From Meridianimarinicoccus sp. MJW13 (GTDB lineage Bacteria > Pseudomonadota > Alphaproteobacteria > Rhodobacterales > Rhodobacteraceae): a stretch of DNA of 64,000 nt. A program made the position numbers and the translations under genes. Under the pieces are notes generated by a model, which saw only the letters and a program-made list of their open reading frames with translations, was not told where the DNA came from and did no database searches. Every line of letters begins with the position of its first letter. Position 1 is the stretch's first letter. Positions 1 to 9,799 of the stretch are shown in pieces. The stretch covers positions 434,001 through 498,000 of the forward strand of contig NZ_JACNMU010000001.1 of assembly GCF_014901205.1 (NCBI RefSeq). The letters are read 5' to 3'.

Positions 1-798
1 GGCTGCATCCACCAGATCATAGGTCGGACGGGTGCCGCGAACGCGTTCCGGGAAGAACTTCGTCGCCCAGCCCCGGCTGTTTTCCAGCTTGTAGGAAACG
101 GTGTCGTAATAGGCGTCGCAGATGCCTTCCTGATCCATGCCCAGGGAATAGAGCAGCGTCGTCACCGGCAGCTTGCGGCGACGGTCGATACGGGCAAAGA
201 CGATGTCCTTGGCGTCGAATTCGAAATCCAGCCACGAGCCGCGATAGGGAATGATGCGGCAGGCAAACAGCAGTTTGCCGCTGGCGTGGGTCTTGCCCTT
301 GTCGTGATCGAAGAACACACCCGGCGAACGGTGCATCTGGGAAACGATCACACGCTCGGTACCATTGACCACGAAGGTGCCGTTCGGCGTCATGAGCGGC
401 ATGTCGCCCATGAACACGTCCTGCTCCTTGATGTCCTTCACCGACTTGGCGCCGGTATCTTCGTCCACATCGAACACGATCAGGCGCAGGGTCACCTTCA
501 GCGGCGCGCTGTAGGTCATGTCGCGCTGCTGACATTCCTCGACGTCATACTTGGGTTTTTCCAGCTCGTACGAGACAAATTCCAGAACGCTGGTTTCGTT
601 GAAATCCTTGATCGGAAAGACCGACTGGAACACGCCCTTGATGCCTTCGCCATCCAGCGGAATATCGCTGTCGCCGGACCGCAGGAACAGGTCGTAGGAT
701 GATTTCTGAACCTCGATGAGGTTCGGCATTTCCAGAACTTCCCGGATCTTGCCGTAATATTTGCGGAGTCGTTTCTGGCCGATATAAGTCTGCGCCAT
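1..798 (-). CDS. rpoB: RNA polymerase beta subunit, N-terminal part (runs off left edge)
   Basis: This is the first 266 codons of the catalytic beta subunit of RNA polymerase; the rest lies beyond position 1. The frame starts at the ATG complementary to 796-798 ([17 protein letters not shown]) and stays open to the edge. Recognisable beta-subunit segments include the stretch that begins with [17 protein letters not shown] and, further on, the conserved [22 protein letters not shown] block of the beta1/beta2 lobe. It follows rplL on the same strand after a 240-base spacer with a strong hairpin, the usual rplJL-rpoBC order. Nothing unusual is visible in the part present. Confidence 0.98.
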   Translation of the reverse strand, partial: MAQTYIGQKRLRKYYGKIREVLEMPNLIEVQKSSYDLFLRSGDSDIPLDGEGIKGVFQSVFPIKDFNETSVLEFVSYELEKPKYDVEECQQRDMTYSAPLKVTLRLIVFDVDEDTGAKSVKDIKEQDVFMGDMPLMTPNGTFVVNGTERVIVSQMHRSPGVFFDHDKGKTHASGKLLFACRIIPYRGSWLDFEFDAKDIVFARIDRRRKLPVTTLLYSLGMDQEGICDAYYDTVSYKLENSRGWATKFFPERVRGTRPTYDLVDAA

Positions 799-974
799 AA
801 GTGCCGTTGCCTTTCGTTTCACCGGAATACCGCCACCGCCGGGGCCACGGGGCGCATCCCTGAAACATCGAAACGGTCGGTCCATGCCTGGCGCCCTTCC
901 CACGGGGTGCCTCCCGACCTTTGACCGCTTCTTGGAGAACCCCTGTCAACAGGGCCTCGCCAAGACGCGGATAG

Positions 975-1001
975 CTGGACCCGGAGTATCCCCGGGCCCA
1001 G
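975..1001 (-). promoter_or_regulatory. Hairpin in the rplL-rpoB spacer
   Basis: A near-perfect inverted repeat (CTGGACCCGG / CCGGGCCCAG around a 7-base loop, one mismatch) lies between rplL and rpoB. It is not followed by a T-run on the minus strand, so it does not look like an intrinsic terminator. In enterobacteria this spacer carries an attenuator and an RNase III processing site; a similar processing role here is inference from position only. Confidence 0.45.
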
Positions 1002-1038
1002 CCAATCTTGAAACCTACGGGCCAGATGGCCCGACGGA

Positions 1039-1419
1039 TTACTTGAGCTCGATCTCGGCGCCGACTGCTTCCAGCTTCGCCTTGATGTCTTCGGCTTCTT
1101 CTTTCGAAACCTGCTCTTTGACAGCTTTGCCGCCAGCTTCGACCAGCTCTTTGGCTTCTTTCAGGCCAAGACCGGTGATGCCGCGAACTTCCTTGATGAC
1201 CTTGATCTTCTCGCCGCCAGCGGCTTTCAGGATCACGTCAAATTCGGTTTGCTCTTCGGCAGCGTCGCCACCGGCGTCGCCGGCCGGGCCAGCCATCATC
1301 ACGGCGCCGCCTGCGGCGGGCTCGATGCCGTACTCATCCTTCAGGATGGTTTTCAGTTCTTGTGCTTCCAGCAGCGTCAGGTTGACGATTTGCTCAGCAA
1401 GTGCTTTCAGATCAGCCAT
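1039..1419 (-). CDS. rplL: 50S ribosomal protein L7/L12
   Basis: The acidic stalk protein of the large ribosomal subunit, present in several copies and binding translation factors. The 126-residue length is typical. The N-terminal dimerisation part (residues 1-35, [13 protein letters not shown]) is followed by an Ala/Gly-rich hinge (about 36-55) and the compact C-terminal domain with the family hallmarks [15 protein letters not shown] and [12 protein letters not shown]. The gene lies 60 bases after rplJ on the same strand, in the classic rplJL arrangement, so both copies of the stalk complex would come from one transcript. Confidence 0.98.
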   Translation of the reverse strand: MADLKALAEQIVNLTLLEAQELKTILKDEYGIEPAAGGAVMMAGPAGDAGGDAAEEQTEFDVILKAAGGEKIKVIKEVRGITGLGLKEAKELVEAGGKAVKEQVSKEEAEDIKAKLEAVGAEIELK

Positions 1420-1479
1420 TTTCTCTGTTCCGTATCTTTAGATGTGTTCCAACGTGCGATGATTTCCACACGCGGGATC

Positions 1480-1998
1480 TCACGCGGCCTCGCCGCGCTC
1501 TTCGATTGTCGAAAGGATGCTCGCGATGTTCGAAGCAGGTGCGCCAATCGCACCGGCGATGTTCGAAGCGGGCGCGCCGATGCAGCCGACGATGGAGGCA
1601 ATAAGCTCCTCGCGCGACGGCATTTTCGACACGGCTTCAACACCAGCCCGGTCCAGGATCGTCTCGCCCATTGCCCCGCCAAGGATTTCGAATTTCTTGT
1701 TGTCCTTGGCGAAGTCCTCGGCCACCTTGGCTGCTGCCACGGGGTCCTCGGAATAGGACAGTACGGTCATGCCCGTAAGAAGCTCACCCATGCCTGCGCA
1801 GGGTTTGCCCTCGAGGGCGATCTTGGCGAGCCTGTTCTTGGCAACACGCACGGATCCGCCGGATGCGCGCATGCGCCCCCGAAGATCCTGCATCTCGGCA
1901 ACCGTGAGACCCGCGTAGTGTGCAACCACTACAACGCCAGAGCTTTCGAAGATCTGGCCGAGTTCATCGACCAATTTCTCTTTCTGGGCTCTATCCAC
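1480..1998 (-). CDS. rplJ: 50S ribosomal protein L10
   Basis: L10 anchors the L7/L12 dimers to 23S rRNA. The 172-residue protein opens with [12 protein letters not shown] and contains the conserved [18 protein letters not shown] and [11 protein letters not shown] segments; the C-terminal helix that binds L7/L12 follows after residue 130. The start codon is GTG (complement of 1996-1998), preceded by a GGAG ribosome-binding sequence seven bases upstream. In bacteria the L10-L7/L12 complex represses its own translation by binding the mRNA leader; a 268-base spacer suitable for this lies immediately upstream. Confidence 0.97.
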   Translation of the reverse strand: MDRAQKEKLVDELGQIFESSGVVVVAHYAGLTVAEMQDLRGRMRASGGSVRVAKNRLAKIALEGKPCAGMGELLTGMTVLSYSEDPVAAAKVAEDFAKDNKKFEILGGAMGETILDRAGVEAVSKMPSREELIASIVGCIGAPASNIAGAIGAPASNIASILSTIEERGEAA

Positions 1999-2266
1999 AG
2001 TTTCACTCCAAGTTTGAGAGGTTGCCCCCTCGGCTCACTTCTGCCGGGTTTCCCCAGCGTTCGGGTCCTCAACTCAGGGTCCCGAGCAGATCGCCCGAGG
2101 GCCGCACGCGGCACTCAGAGAAATGTCTCGTTCCCCATCTCGGGAAGGAAATTAAGCCCCGCTTCAGCAGCCTTGCGGCCCGGTCAGCGACACGCCCTCC
2201 GTCTCGGACAGGACAGGGCCTGTCGGCCCTGCCACCAGGCGGGTCGCCCCGCCCGATCTTGCGGGA
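1999..2266 (-). promoter_or_regulatory. rplJ leader region (putative L10-binding leader)
   Basis: This 268-base non-coding spacer separates rplA from rplJ on the same transcript. It contains at least two perfect small hairpins: AGGGCC-TGTC-GGCCCT at 2215-2230 and GGCGGG-TCGC-CCCGCC at 2238-2253. Autoregulatory L10 leaders sit at exactly this position in many bacteria, so the assignment rests on position and structure; I cannot confirm the specific kink-turn and three-way junction by eye. Confidence 0.5.
2238..2253. repeat. Short palindromic repeat, copy 1
   Basis: A 16-base perfect hairpin (GGCGGGTCGCCCCGCC; six-base stem, TCGC loop). The identical 16 bases recur upstream of rplK at 3445-3460, and in both places the element sits in a spacer of the ribosomal protein operon. 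Confidence 0.6.
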
Positions 2267-2968
2267 TTACTCGGCGGCTGCCGCGTTATCCACGTCGACA
2301 CTGACGCCCGGACCCATGGTCGAGCTCAGCGCGATCTTCTTCATGTAGGCGCCCTTGGCCCCCGACGGCTTGGCGCGCGACACGGCGGCCACGAAGGCGC
2401 GCACGTTCTCGACCAGCTTGGCTTCGTCGAAGGACACCTTGCCGATGCCTGCGTGCACAACGCCGGCTTTCTCGGCCTTGAACTGAACCTCACCGCCCTT
2501 GGCGTTGGCCACGGCTTCGGCGACATCCATGGTCACGGTGCCGACCTTGGGGTTCGGCATCAGGTTGCGCGGGCCCAGGATCTTGCCCAGACGCCCCACG
2601 ACCGGCATCATGTCCGGGGTCGCAATGCAGCGATCGAACTCGATGGTGCCACCCTGAATGGTCTCCATCAGGTCTTCGGCGCCGACGATATCCGCACCGG
2701 CGGCCTGGGCTTCTTCAGCCTTGGCACCACGGGCGAACACGGCGACGCGAACGGTCTTGCCGGTGCCGTTGGGCAGGCTGACCACGCCGCGGACCATCTG
2801 GTCTGCGTGACGCGGATCGACGCCCAGGTTCATCGCGATCTCGACGGTTTCGTCGAACTTAGAGTTGGCGTTGGATTTCACCAGTGCGACAGCTTCTTCG
2901 ACGGTGATGTTGTCTTTACCTGCAAAAGCAGCGCGGGCTGCCTTTGTACGCTTACCGAGCTTTGCCAT
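2267..2968 (-). CDS. rplA: 50S ribosomal protein L1
   Basis: L1 forms the mobile stalk near the ribosomal E site and, in the classic scheme, represses translation of the rplKA mRNA. The 233-residue product has the usual two-domain layout. Recognisable stretches are [15 protein letters not shown] at the start, [38 protein letters not shown] near residue 130-150, and the final [13 protein letters not shown]. The ATG lies two bases after the rplK stop codon, so translation is probably coupled. Confidence 0.98.
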   Translation of the reverse strand: MAKLGKRTKAARAAFAGKDNITVEEAVALVKSNANSKFDETVEIAMNLGVDPRHADQMVRGVVSLPNGTGKTVRVAVFARGAKAEEAQAAGADIVGAEDLMETIQGGTIEFDRCIATPDMMPVVGRLGKILGPRNLMPNPKVGTVTMDVAEAVANAKGGEVQFKAEKAGVVHAGIGKVSFDEAKLVENVRAFVAAVSRAKPSGAKGAYMKKIALSSTMGPGVSVDVDNAAAAE

Positions 2969-2970
2969 GA

Positions 2971-3423
2971 TCAGCCTTTCACCTCGATGCCCATCGAGCG
3001 GGCAGAGCCCACGATGATCTTCATTGCGGCTTCAACGTCATTCGCGCTGAGGTCTTTCATCTTGGCTTCGGCGATTTCACGCAGCTGGGCCACGGTCACG
3101 GTCGCCACGGTGTCGCGGCCGGGGTTCTCGGCACCGCGCGGACGGTTGCGCTTGCCCACGGGCTTCAGACCTGCGGCCTTCTTCAGGTAGTAAGACGCGG
3201 GCGGCGTCTTGATGTCCATGGTGAAGGACTTGTCCTGATAGTAGGTGATCACGGTCGGGCACGGCGCGCCGGCTTCCATTTCCTGCGTCTTGGCGTTGAA
3301 CGCCTTGCAGAATTCCATGATGTTGATGCCGCGCTGACCCAGCGCCGGACCCACGGGGGGGCTCGGGTTCGCTTTGCCGGCGGGGATCTGAAGCTTCATC
3401 TTCCCAGCAAGTTTCTTGGCCAT
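2971..3423 (-). CDS. rplK: 50S ribosomal protein L11
   Basis: L11 binds the GTPase-associated centre of 23S rRNA. The 150-residue protein carries the proline-rich N-terminal block ([32 protein letters not shown] in pieces at residues 12-43) and the C-terminal rRNA-binding domain ending in [14 protein letters not shown]. The gene is followed two bases later by rplA and preceded by nusG, the standard order. The start ATG (complement 3421-3423) has a GGAGAGG-type ribosome-binding sequence just upstream. Confidence 0.98.
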   Translation of the reverse strand: MAKKLAGKMKLQIPAGKANPSPPVGPALGQRGINIMEFCKAFNAKTQEMEAGAPCPTVITYYQDKSFTMDIKTPPASYYLKKAAGLKPVGKRNRPRGAENPGRDTVATVTVAQLREIAEAKMKDLSANDVEAAMKIIVGSARSMGIEVKG

Positions 3424-3444
3424 GAGGCCTCTCCTTCTTCCAGC

Positions 3445-3460
3445 GGCGGGTCGCCCCGCC
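3445..3460. repeat. Short palindromic repeat, copy 2
   Basis: This is an exact second copy of the 16-base hairpin at 2238-2253, placed in the 125-base nusG-rplK spacer. It could act in mRNA processing or be a dispersed palindromic repeat; two copies alone cannot decide. Confidence 0.6.
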
Positions 3461-3548
3461 CTACAACAGCCGCCAACGCGTCGGCGGCCTTGGGTTGCCG
3501 TGGTTCAGCCGGCCGGGCGCGCCCGGAAAGCCTCCCACGTCTGACACG

Positions 3549-4082
3549 TCAGGCCTGTTTGGTGACCTGCGTGAATTCCAATTCCACGGGCGTTTCGCGC
3601 CCGAAGATCGACACCGTCACCTTGAGGCGCTGGTTGTCTTCGTCCACTTCCTCGACCATGCCGTCGAAATCCTCGAACGGGCCGTCGTTGACCTTCACGC
3701 GCTCGCCGATCTCATAGTGGATCAGGGTGCGCGGCTGGGCCTCGCCCTCTTCGACGCGGTTCAGGATCTGGTTCACCTCGGCATCGCGCATGGGCATCGG
3801 CCGGCCCTGGGGCCCGAGGAATCCGGTCACCCGGTTGATGCTGTTGATCAGGTGGTAACCCCGATCGGTCATTTCCATCCGTACCAGCACGTAGCCGGGC
3901 ATGAAGCGACGCGGTACCGAGACCTTCTTGCCCCGGCGCACTTCGATCACTTCTTCTTCAGGGACCAGAACCTCTTCGATCTCGTCCTCAAGGCCCTTCT
4001 CGACGGCCTCGGTCCGGATCTGTTCAGCGATCTTCTTTTCGAAATTCGAAAGAACGCTGACCGAATACCACCGTTTCGCCAT
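3549..4082 (-). CDS. nusG: Transcription termination/antitermination factor NusG
   Basis: NusG binds RNA polymerase and links it to Rho or to the ribosome. The 177-residue length is normal. The NGN domain occupies roughly residues 1-115 ([17 protein letters not shown], then [18 protein letters not shown] and [11 protein letters not shown]), and the C-terminal KOW domain follows ([22 protein letters not shown]). It lies downstream of secE and upstream of rplK as in most bacteria, though here with a 199-base gap after secE. Confidence 0.97.
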   Translation of the reverse strand: MAKRWYSVSVLSNFEKKIAEQIRTEAVEKGLEDEIEEVLVPEEEVIEVRRGKKVSVPRRFMPGYVLVRMEMTDRGYHLINSINRVTGFLGPQGRPMPMRDAEVNQILNRVEEGEAQPRTLIHYEIGERVKVNDGPFEDFDGMVEEVDEDNQRLKVTVSIFGRETPVELEFTQVTKQA

Positions 4083-4281
4083 CTTGCTCGCCGCCTTTAC
4101 GTCGTCTTGCCGAGCCCCGTAAGGCCCTGATCGTGTGTAATTTTTTCAAGCATTCCGGAAGAAAAAAGCGGCGCGCAACACGAATCATTGCACGCCCTCA
4201 TCCAGAACACACGGTGTGCTAGACCTTTGACGCCCGAATGACAAGTCACAATGTCGGTCGGGGCGCCGGGCCGGGGCGGGA
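4083..4281 (-). other. secE-nusG spacer
   Basis: This 199-base gap is longer than usual for a gene pair that is commonly adjacent. It holds two A/T runs on an otherwise GC-rich background (around 4141-4172). I see no open frame of note and no convincing terminator; an extra promoter for nusG is possible but I cannot point to clear -35/-10 elements. Confidence 0.3.
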
Positions 4282-4482
4282 TCAGCTGCCGAAGAAGTTC
4301 AGAGTGAGCGTCAGCCCGTTGCGGATCAGGAAGTCCACAAAGAAGAAGAAGATGGCCGTCAGCGTCGCCATCGCCAGCACCATGGCCGAGGTCAGCAGCA
4401 CTTCACGCTGGCTGGGCCAGACGATCTTGGCTACTTCACCACGCACCTGCTGGATGAACTGGAAAGGGTTGGTCTTCGCCAT
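4282..4482 (-). CDS. secE: Preprotein translocase subunit SecE
   Basis: A small inner-membrane subunit of the SecYEG translocon that stabilises SecY. The 66-residue protein has the short alphaproteobacterial form: an amphipathic N-terminal segment (NPFQFIQQVRGEVAKIVWPSQ, with the conserved KIVWPS motif) and one transmembrane helix at about residues 34-55 (LAMATLTAIFFFFVDFLI). It sits upstream of nusG. The expected neighbour on its other side, tRNA-Trp and tuf, is displaced by tdh-kbl. Confidence 0.95.
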   Translation of the reverse strand: MAKTNPFQFIQQVRGEVAKIVWPSQREVLLTSAMVLAMATLTAIFFFFVDFLIRNGLTLTLNFFGS

Positions 4483-4597
4483 CGTCTACGGAGTCCTTCT
4501 TGCGCAATGGGCGGCAGATACGCCTTTCGGACGGGGAATTCAAGCGGCCCTCTTGCGCGCGACGCCACGGGACGAAACCGGCGGCAGCGCTGGGGCG

Positions 4598-5635
4598 TCA
4601 GCCCCAGTCCAGAACCACCTTGCCGCTCTTGCCCGAGCGCATGACCTCGAAGCCTTCCACGAAATCGTCCACCGGGTAGCGATGGGTGATGACGCGCGAA
4701 ACATCCAGACCGTTCTGCAGCATCGCGATCATCTTGTACCAGGTCTCGAAGATCTCGCGGCCATAAACGCCCTTGATGGTCAGCGCCTTGAAGACGATGC
4801 GCGACCAGTCCACGGGGGATTTTCCGGGCGGTATGCCCAGCATGGCAATGCGCCCGCCCATGACCATGCCTTCGACCATCTGATCCAGCGCAATCTGGTT
4901 GCCGGACATTTCCATGCCGACGTCGAATCCTTCGCGCATCCCCAGTTCGGCGATGACATCCTTCAGGTCTTCGTTCGCCACATTGACCGGGCGCAAATCG
5001 GTGACCGCTTGCGCCAGGTCCAGCCGGTCGGGATTGATGTCGGTGATGACCACATGGCGCGCGCCGACGTGGCGGGCCACGGCGGCGGCCATGATGCCGA
5101 TGGGCCCGGCACCGGTGATCAGGACGTCCTCGCCAATCAGATCGAAGCTGAGCGCGGTATGCACGGCATTGCCGAGCGGGTCGAGAATGGCGCCGATCTC
5201 GTCCGGGATCGAATCGGGCAGCGGCACCACGTTGAAGGCCGGCAGCCGCAGGTATTCGGCAAAGGCGCCCTGCTCGTTCACGCCGATGCCACGGGTTTCC
5301 GGATCAAGGTGGAACTTGCCCGCCCGCGACTGGCGCGAATGGTGGCCGATCAGATGCCCCTCGCCGGAACAGCGCTGTCCGACCTTCAGGTCGGTCACGT
5401 CACGGCCCAGTTCGACGATCTCGCCGGCGAATTCATGCCCGGTGATCAGCGGCACCGGCACCGTCTTCGCGGCCCAGTCGTCCCAGTTCCAGATGTGCAC
5501 ATCGGTGCCGCAGATGCCGGTCTTGCGGATGCGGATCAACACGTCGTCGGGGCCGATCTCGGGGACCGGGGCACGCTCCATCCACAGGCCCATTTCCGCG
5601 CGGGCTTTCACAAGGGCCTTCATCTGGTTGCTCAT
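4598..5635 (-). CDS. tdh: L-threonine 3-dehydrogenase
   Basis: This zinc-containing medium-chain dehydrogenase oxidises L-threonine to 2-amino-3-ketobutyrate with NAD+, which Kbl then cleaves. The 345-residue protein aligns along its length with the E. coli enzyme. Catalytic-zinc ligands are visible as Cys42 (TGICGTDVH) and His67-Glu68 (ITGHEF); the Rossmann motif is GAGPIG. The structural-zinc lobe (about residues 94-113) contains none of the four cysteines found in E. coli Tdh. The start is the ATG at 5633-5635, overlapping the kbl stop by four bases; a second ATG four codons in (MKALVK) matches the E. coli start. The open frame continues far upstream without a start, but that part is a shadow of kbl. 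Confidence 0.95.
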   Translation of the reverse strand: MSNQMKALVKARAEMGLWMERAPVPEIGPDDVLIRIRKTGICGTDVHIWNWDDWAAKTVPVPLITGHEFAGEIVELGRDVTDLKVGQRCSGEGHLIGHHSRQSRAGKFHLDPETRGIGVNEQGAFAEYLRLPAFNVVPLPDSIPDEIGAILDPLGNAVHTALSFDLIGEDVLITGAGPIGIMAAAVARHVGARHVVITDINPDRLDLAQAVTDLRPVNVANEDLKDVIAELGMREGFDVGMEMSGNQIALDQMVEGMVMGGRIAMLGIPPGKSPVDWSRIVFKALTIKGVYGREIFETWYKMIAMLQNGLDVSRVITHRYPVDDFVEGFEVMRSGKSGKVVLDWG

Positions 5636-6834
5636 GACAGCGCCCCCACGGCCCGGCCTGCCGCAGCGAAAGCGTCCAGTGCCTGATCCAGATCCTCGCG
5701 TGTCAGTGCTGCGTTCATCTGGGTGCGGATGCGCGCCTGCCCTTTCGGCACCACCGGGAAGAAGAACCCGGCGACATAGACGCCGCGGTCGTACAGGGCT
5801 GCCGCCAGATCCTGGCTGAGCCGCGCCTCGCCCAGCATCACCGGCACGATGGGGTGCTCCCCCGGCAAGGTGGTGAAACCGAGGCTTTCCAGCCCGTTTC
5901 GCCAATAGGCAGTGTTCTCGAAGAGTTGCGCCCGCAGGGCGTCGCCCTGCTCGACCAGATCCAGCGCCGCCAGACCGGCCATCACCACCGACGGCGGCAG
6001 CGAGTTGGAAAACAGATAGGGCCGCGCCCGCTGTCGCAGCAGATCGACCACCGCCTGCGGCCCGGCGATATAGCCGCCGATGGCCCCGCCAAGCGCCTTG
6101 CCCAGCGTGCCGGTCAGGATATCGACCTCGACCCCGAAATGCGCGGGCGTGCCGCGCCCCTGCGGCCCCATGAACCCCGTTGCGTGGCAATCATCCACCA
6201 ACACCAGCGCATCGTATTTCTGTGCCAGCCGGGTGATCTCGGGCAGTTTGGCCAGATAGCCGTCCATGGAAAAAACGCCATCCGTGGCGATCATCACGAA
6301 GCGCGCGCCGCCATCGCGGGCGGCCTGCAATTGCGCCTCAAGATCGGCCATGTCGGAATTGGCGTAGCGATAGCGTTGCGCCTTGCACAGCCGCACCCCG
6401 TCGATGATCGAGGCATGGTTCAGCGCGTCCGAGACGATGGCATCCTCGGGGCCAAGCAGCGGCTCGAACAGCCCGCCATTGGCATCGAAACAGGCGGCAA
6501 ACAGGATCGCGTCGTCCTTGCCCAGAAACGCGGCCAGGCGACGCTCCAGCTTGCGGTGAATGTCCTGGGTGCCGCAGATGAACCGGACCGAGGCCATGCC
6601 ATAGCCATAGTCGTCATAGCTGGACTTCGCGGCGGCGATCAGGGCCGGATGATCGGCCAGTCCCAGATAGTTGTTGGCACATAGGTTCAGCACTCCGTTC
6701 TGCACGGTGCCATTGCGCTGCACGTCGATGCGCCCGCCCTGCGGCGAGGTGATCTCGCGTTCGGTTTTATACAGCCCGTCGGCCCTGAGGCTGTCCAGCG
6801 TGGTGCCGATATGGTCGAGAAACGCGTCGGTCAT
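5632..6834 (-). CDS. kbl: 2-amino-3-ketobutyrate coenzyme A ligase (glycine C-acetyltransferase)
   Basis: A PLP-dependent alpha-oxoamine synthase that splits 2-amino-3-ketobutyrate with CoA into glycine and acetyl-CoA, completing threonine breakdown begun by Tdh. The 400-residue product contains [51 protein letters not shown] and the PLP-lysine motif [10 protein letters not shown]. The chosen ATG (6832-6834) has a GGAGG ribosome-binding sequence just upstream; an in-frame ATG nine codons earlier is less well placed. Its stop overlaps the tdh start, indicating a coupled two-gene operon immediately downstream of tRNA-Trp. Confidence 0.96.
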   Translation of the reverse strand: MTDAFLDHIGTTLDSLRADGLYKTEREITSPQGGRIDVQRNGTVQNGVLNLCANNYLGLADHPALIAAAKSSYDDYGYGMASVRFICGTQDIHRKLERRLAAFLGKDDAILFAACFDANGGLFEPLLGPEDAIVSDALNHASIIDGVRLCKAQRYRYANSDMADLEAQLQAARDGGARFVMIATDGVFSMDGYLAKLPEITRLAQKYDALVLVDDCHATGFMGPQGRGTPAHFGVEVDILTGTLGKALGGAIGGYIAGPQAVVDLLRQRARPYLFSNSLPPSVVMAGLAALDLVEQGDALRAQLFENTAYWRNGLESLGFTTLPGEHPIVPVMLGEARLSQDLAAALYDRGVYVAGFFFPVVPKGQARIRTQMNAALTREDLDQALDAFAAAGRAVGALS

Positions 6835-6954
6835 GGCCCCTCCGGAAGTGGATTGCGCCATGACAGCCTGTCAAAGCCGTGCCGCCCTGTCACGAGGAAT
6901 CGCCGGACAACGCCGGGCGCCCGAAGGCGCGCGTATTCACGATGTCTGAAGGAC

Positions 6955-7030
6955 TGGCAGGGGCTGAGGGACTCGAACCCACGACCCTCGGTTTTGGAGA
7001 CCGATGCTCTACCAACTGAGCTAAACCCCT
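6955..7030 (-). tRNA. trnW: tRNA-Trp (anticodon CCA)
   Basis: The minus strand folds into a complete 76-base cloverleaf. The acceptor is AGGGGTT paired with AGCCCCT (one G-T pair), the D-arm is GCTC...GAGC, the anticodon stem is TCGGT/ACCGA with loop CTCCAAA, and the T-arm contains TTCGAGT. The anticodon is CCA, which reads UGG (Trp). The 3' CCA is encoded. In most alphaproteobacteria this tRNA lies between tuf and secE; here msrB separates it from tuf and kbl-tdh from secE. Confidence 0.97.
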
Positions 7031-7188
7031 AGGCCGGCCTGCTGGATAAGCGTATTCGCTGCGGGCCGCAAGCCAAAAGCGGCGGGAAGATCACAAGATG
7101 CTCTCCGAGAGGTGGTTTCTCCGTGTCCCGGTCGGGGCGGTAGGCTGAGCCATGATTTCTTCCCGTTCCGTTTTCAAGGAGACCCCCC

Positions 7189-7710
7189 ATGACGGCCCCG
7201 ACCCTGAGCAGGCGTGTCTTTCTGAGCAGCACGGCCATCGCAGCCCTGGGCGCGGCCCAGATCCGCACGGCTGCGGCCGAAACGCCCGGCGACGACTTCA
7301 AGTTCGAAATCACCCGCAGCGAGGCCGGATGGCGCGCCCGCCTGAGCGAAACAGAGTACCACATCCTGCGCGAGGGCGGCACCGAAGAGAAGTTTTCCAG
7401 CCCCTTCTGGAACGCCCACGATGAAGGTCAATATGCTTGCAAGGGCTGCGACCTGACCCTCTATTCCTCGGTCTGGCAGGTCTATCCGGGTGTCGGCTGG
7501 GCCTTCTTCCGGCATGCCGAACCCAACGCGATCCTGATGGGGATTGATGGCAATCCCTATGTCGGGATGACCGACATCCGCGTCCTGTCCATCATCGAGG
7601 CACACTGCCGCCGCTGCGGCTCTCATCTGGGCCACATCCTGACCGTGGGCAAGACATCGCTGCACTGTATCAACGGCGCCGCCCTGAGCTTCACCACCGG
7701 ACCCGTATGA
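7189..7710 (+). CDS. msrB: Tat-exported methionine-R-sulfoxide reductase (MsrB-like)
   Basis: MsrB enzymes reduce methionine-R-sulfoxide in oxidised proteins. The 173-residue product begins with a twin-arginine signal (SRRVFLSSTAIAAL, residues 7-20), so it is predicted to be folded before export to the periplasm. The SelR domain follows from about residue 45: zinc cysteine pairs ACKGC and HCRRC, the GSHLGHI motif and the catalytic-cysteine region LHCINGAAL. The usual GWPSF motif reads GWAFF and the usual RYC/RHC reads LHC, so it is a diverged member. An AAGGAG ribosome-binding sequence precedes the ATG. It is transcribed against its neighbours and appears to stand alone. Confidence 0.85.
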   Translation: MTAPTLSRRVFLSSTAIAALGAAQIRTAAAETPGDDFKFEITRSEAGWRARLSETEYHILREGGTEEKFSSPFWNAHDEGQYACKGCDLTLYSSVWQVYPGVGWAFFRHAEPNAILMGIDGNPYVGMTDIRVLSIIEAHCRRCGSHLGHILTVGKTSLHCINGAALSFTTGPV

Positions 7711-7744
7711 CGCGCCGGTGCCATCGCCCGCCCCGCCGGTCATT

Positions 7745-7776
7745 AAAAAGGGGCCGCCCCCGAAGGTGCGGCCCCT
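7745..7776 (-). terminator. Intrinsic terminator of tuf
   Basis: On the minus strand a nine-pair stem (AGGGGCCGC / GCGGCCCCT in outline) is followed by TTTTT, 43 bases beyond the tuf stop. It lies between the convergent msrB and tuf genes and could also slow msrB transcription. Confidence 0.85.
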
Positions 7777-7818
7777 GATCGTCATGCCTGAGGCGCAGAG
7801 GGGCGCTTCAAACCTGGA

Positions 7819-8994
<1,176 letters not shown>

Positions 8995-9105
8995 GATGGC
9001 CTCCTTGGGGCGATCAACGTGCCCGGGTCTAACATCGCGCGCTCGTTACAAAGCGCAGCGGGGAAAATCAAGCGCCAGTTGCAGTCCCGGCGCGGTGGGT
9101 GGGGC

Positions 9106-9684
9106 TCAGCCTTCGTCCGGGGCCGCGTCTGCGCGGACGGCACCGGGCTTGGGTTTGAACCATTGCGGGTTCTCGCGCAGCCAACGTTCGATCTCGATGG
9201 CGGCGTTGTCAGCCAGTTCGGCCAGTTGCTCCTCGCCGGTCTGGGTATAGCCGGAGCCCACCACCGTATCGCCGCCGGCATCTTCCCAGACGGTCAGGTT
9301 CTCGGGCTTGGGGTTCAGGCGGCGCGGCGCGTCGTCATAGACGTTGACCGACAAAAACAGGGTAGAGCGCGGCGCCAGCAGCACCGGCACGCCGGGATGG
9401 GCCAGGATATAGCCCTGCACCTTGATGCCGATGGAATAGCTGCCCTCGCCGTCAAAGCGCGACAGGCGCGGCTCGACCGCCTTGACCACCGCCGCCTTCA
9501 GCGTGTCGTTGGACACCTTGCGGGAATGGAACCCGCTTTGCGGCTTGTCGTCCATGACCACCACAAGGCGGTCAAGGCTGAAGTCCCCCAGACCCGTCTT
9601 CTGGATTTCGGGATCCAGTTCGGTGGTACAGGCGGACAGGACCGCAAGGGCCAGCAGGGTCGGAAGAAGGCGAAGCAACGTCAT
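9106..9684 (-). CDS. Predicted lipoprotein, function unknown
   Basis: The 192-residue product starts with a clear lipoprotein signal peptide (MTLLRLLPTLLALAVLSAC), with the lipobox cysteine at residue 19, so it should be lipid-anchored in the cell envelope. No catalytic motif is apparent. The mature part is a single soluble domain ending in a charged, alanine-rich tail. The ATG chosen (9682-9684) is the one that places the signal peptide at the N terminus; an 18-codon longer frame exists but would bury it. It lies 111 bases upstream of tuf on the same strand, so tuf may partly share its transcript. Confidence 0.75.
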   Translation of the reverse strand: MTLLRLLPTLLALAVLSACTTELDPEIQKTGLGDFSLDRLVVVMDDKPQSGFHSRKVSNDTLKAAVVKAVEPRLSRFDGEGSYSIGIKVQGYILAHPGVPVLLAPRSTLFLSVNVYDDAPRRLNPKPENLTVWEDAGGDTVVGSGYTQTGEEQLAELADNAAIEIERWLRENPQWFKPKPGAVRADAAPDEG

Positions 9685-9767
9685 CGGTGGCTCTCGTGAG
9701 GGGCGTTGCGGGCCGTGGTACCCGAGCATCCAAGCCACGGCAACAGGGCGTCTGGCCCCGGTTGCGC

Positions 9768-9789
9768 ACGCGGCCCCGAAGGGCCGCGT
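9768..9789 (-). terminator. Hairpin just downstream of etfA
   Basis: A perfect nine-pair stem with a CGAA tetraloop (ACGCGGCCC / GGGCCGCGT) starts 11 bases after the etfA stop. No T-run follows on the minus strand, so it may protect the 3' end or act with Rho rather than as a strict intrinsic terminator. Confidence 0.5.
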
Positions 9790-9799
9790 AGCTGAGCGA

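Noticed and set aside
4238-5686. Long plus-strand frame of 482 codons opposite tdh
   Set aside because: It is a high-GC shadow of tdh, without family resemblance or a ribosome-binding site, while the minus strand encodes a clearly recognisable enzyme.
4598-6190. 530-codon extended version of tdh
   Set aside because: The extra upstream 185 codons are a different frame of kbl and show no domain. The ATGA overlap at 5632-5635 and family alignment give the true start.
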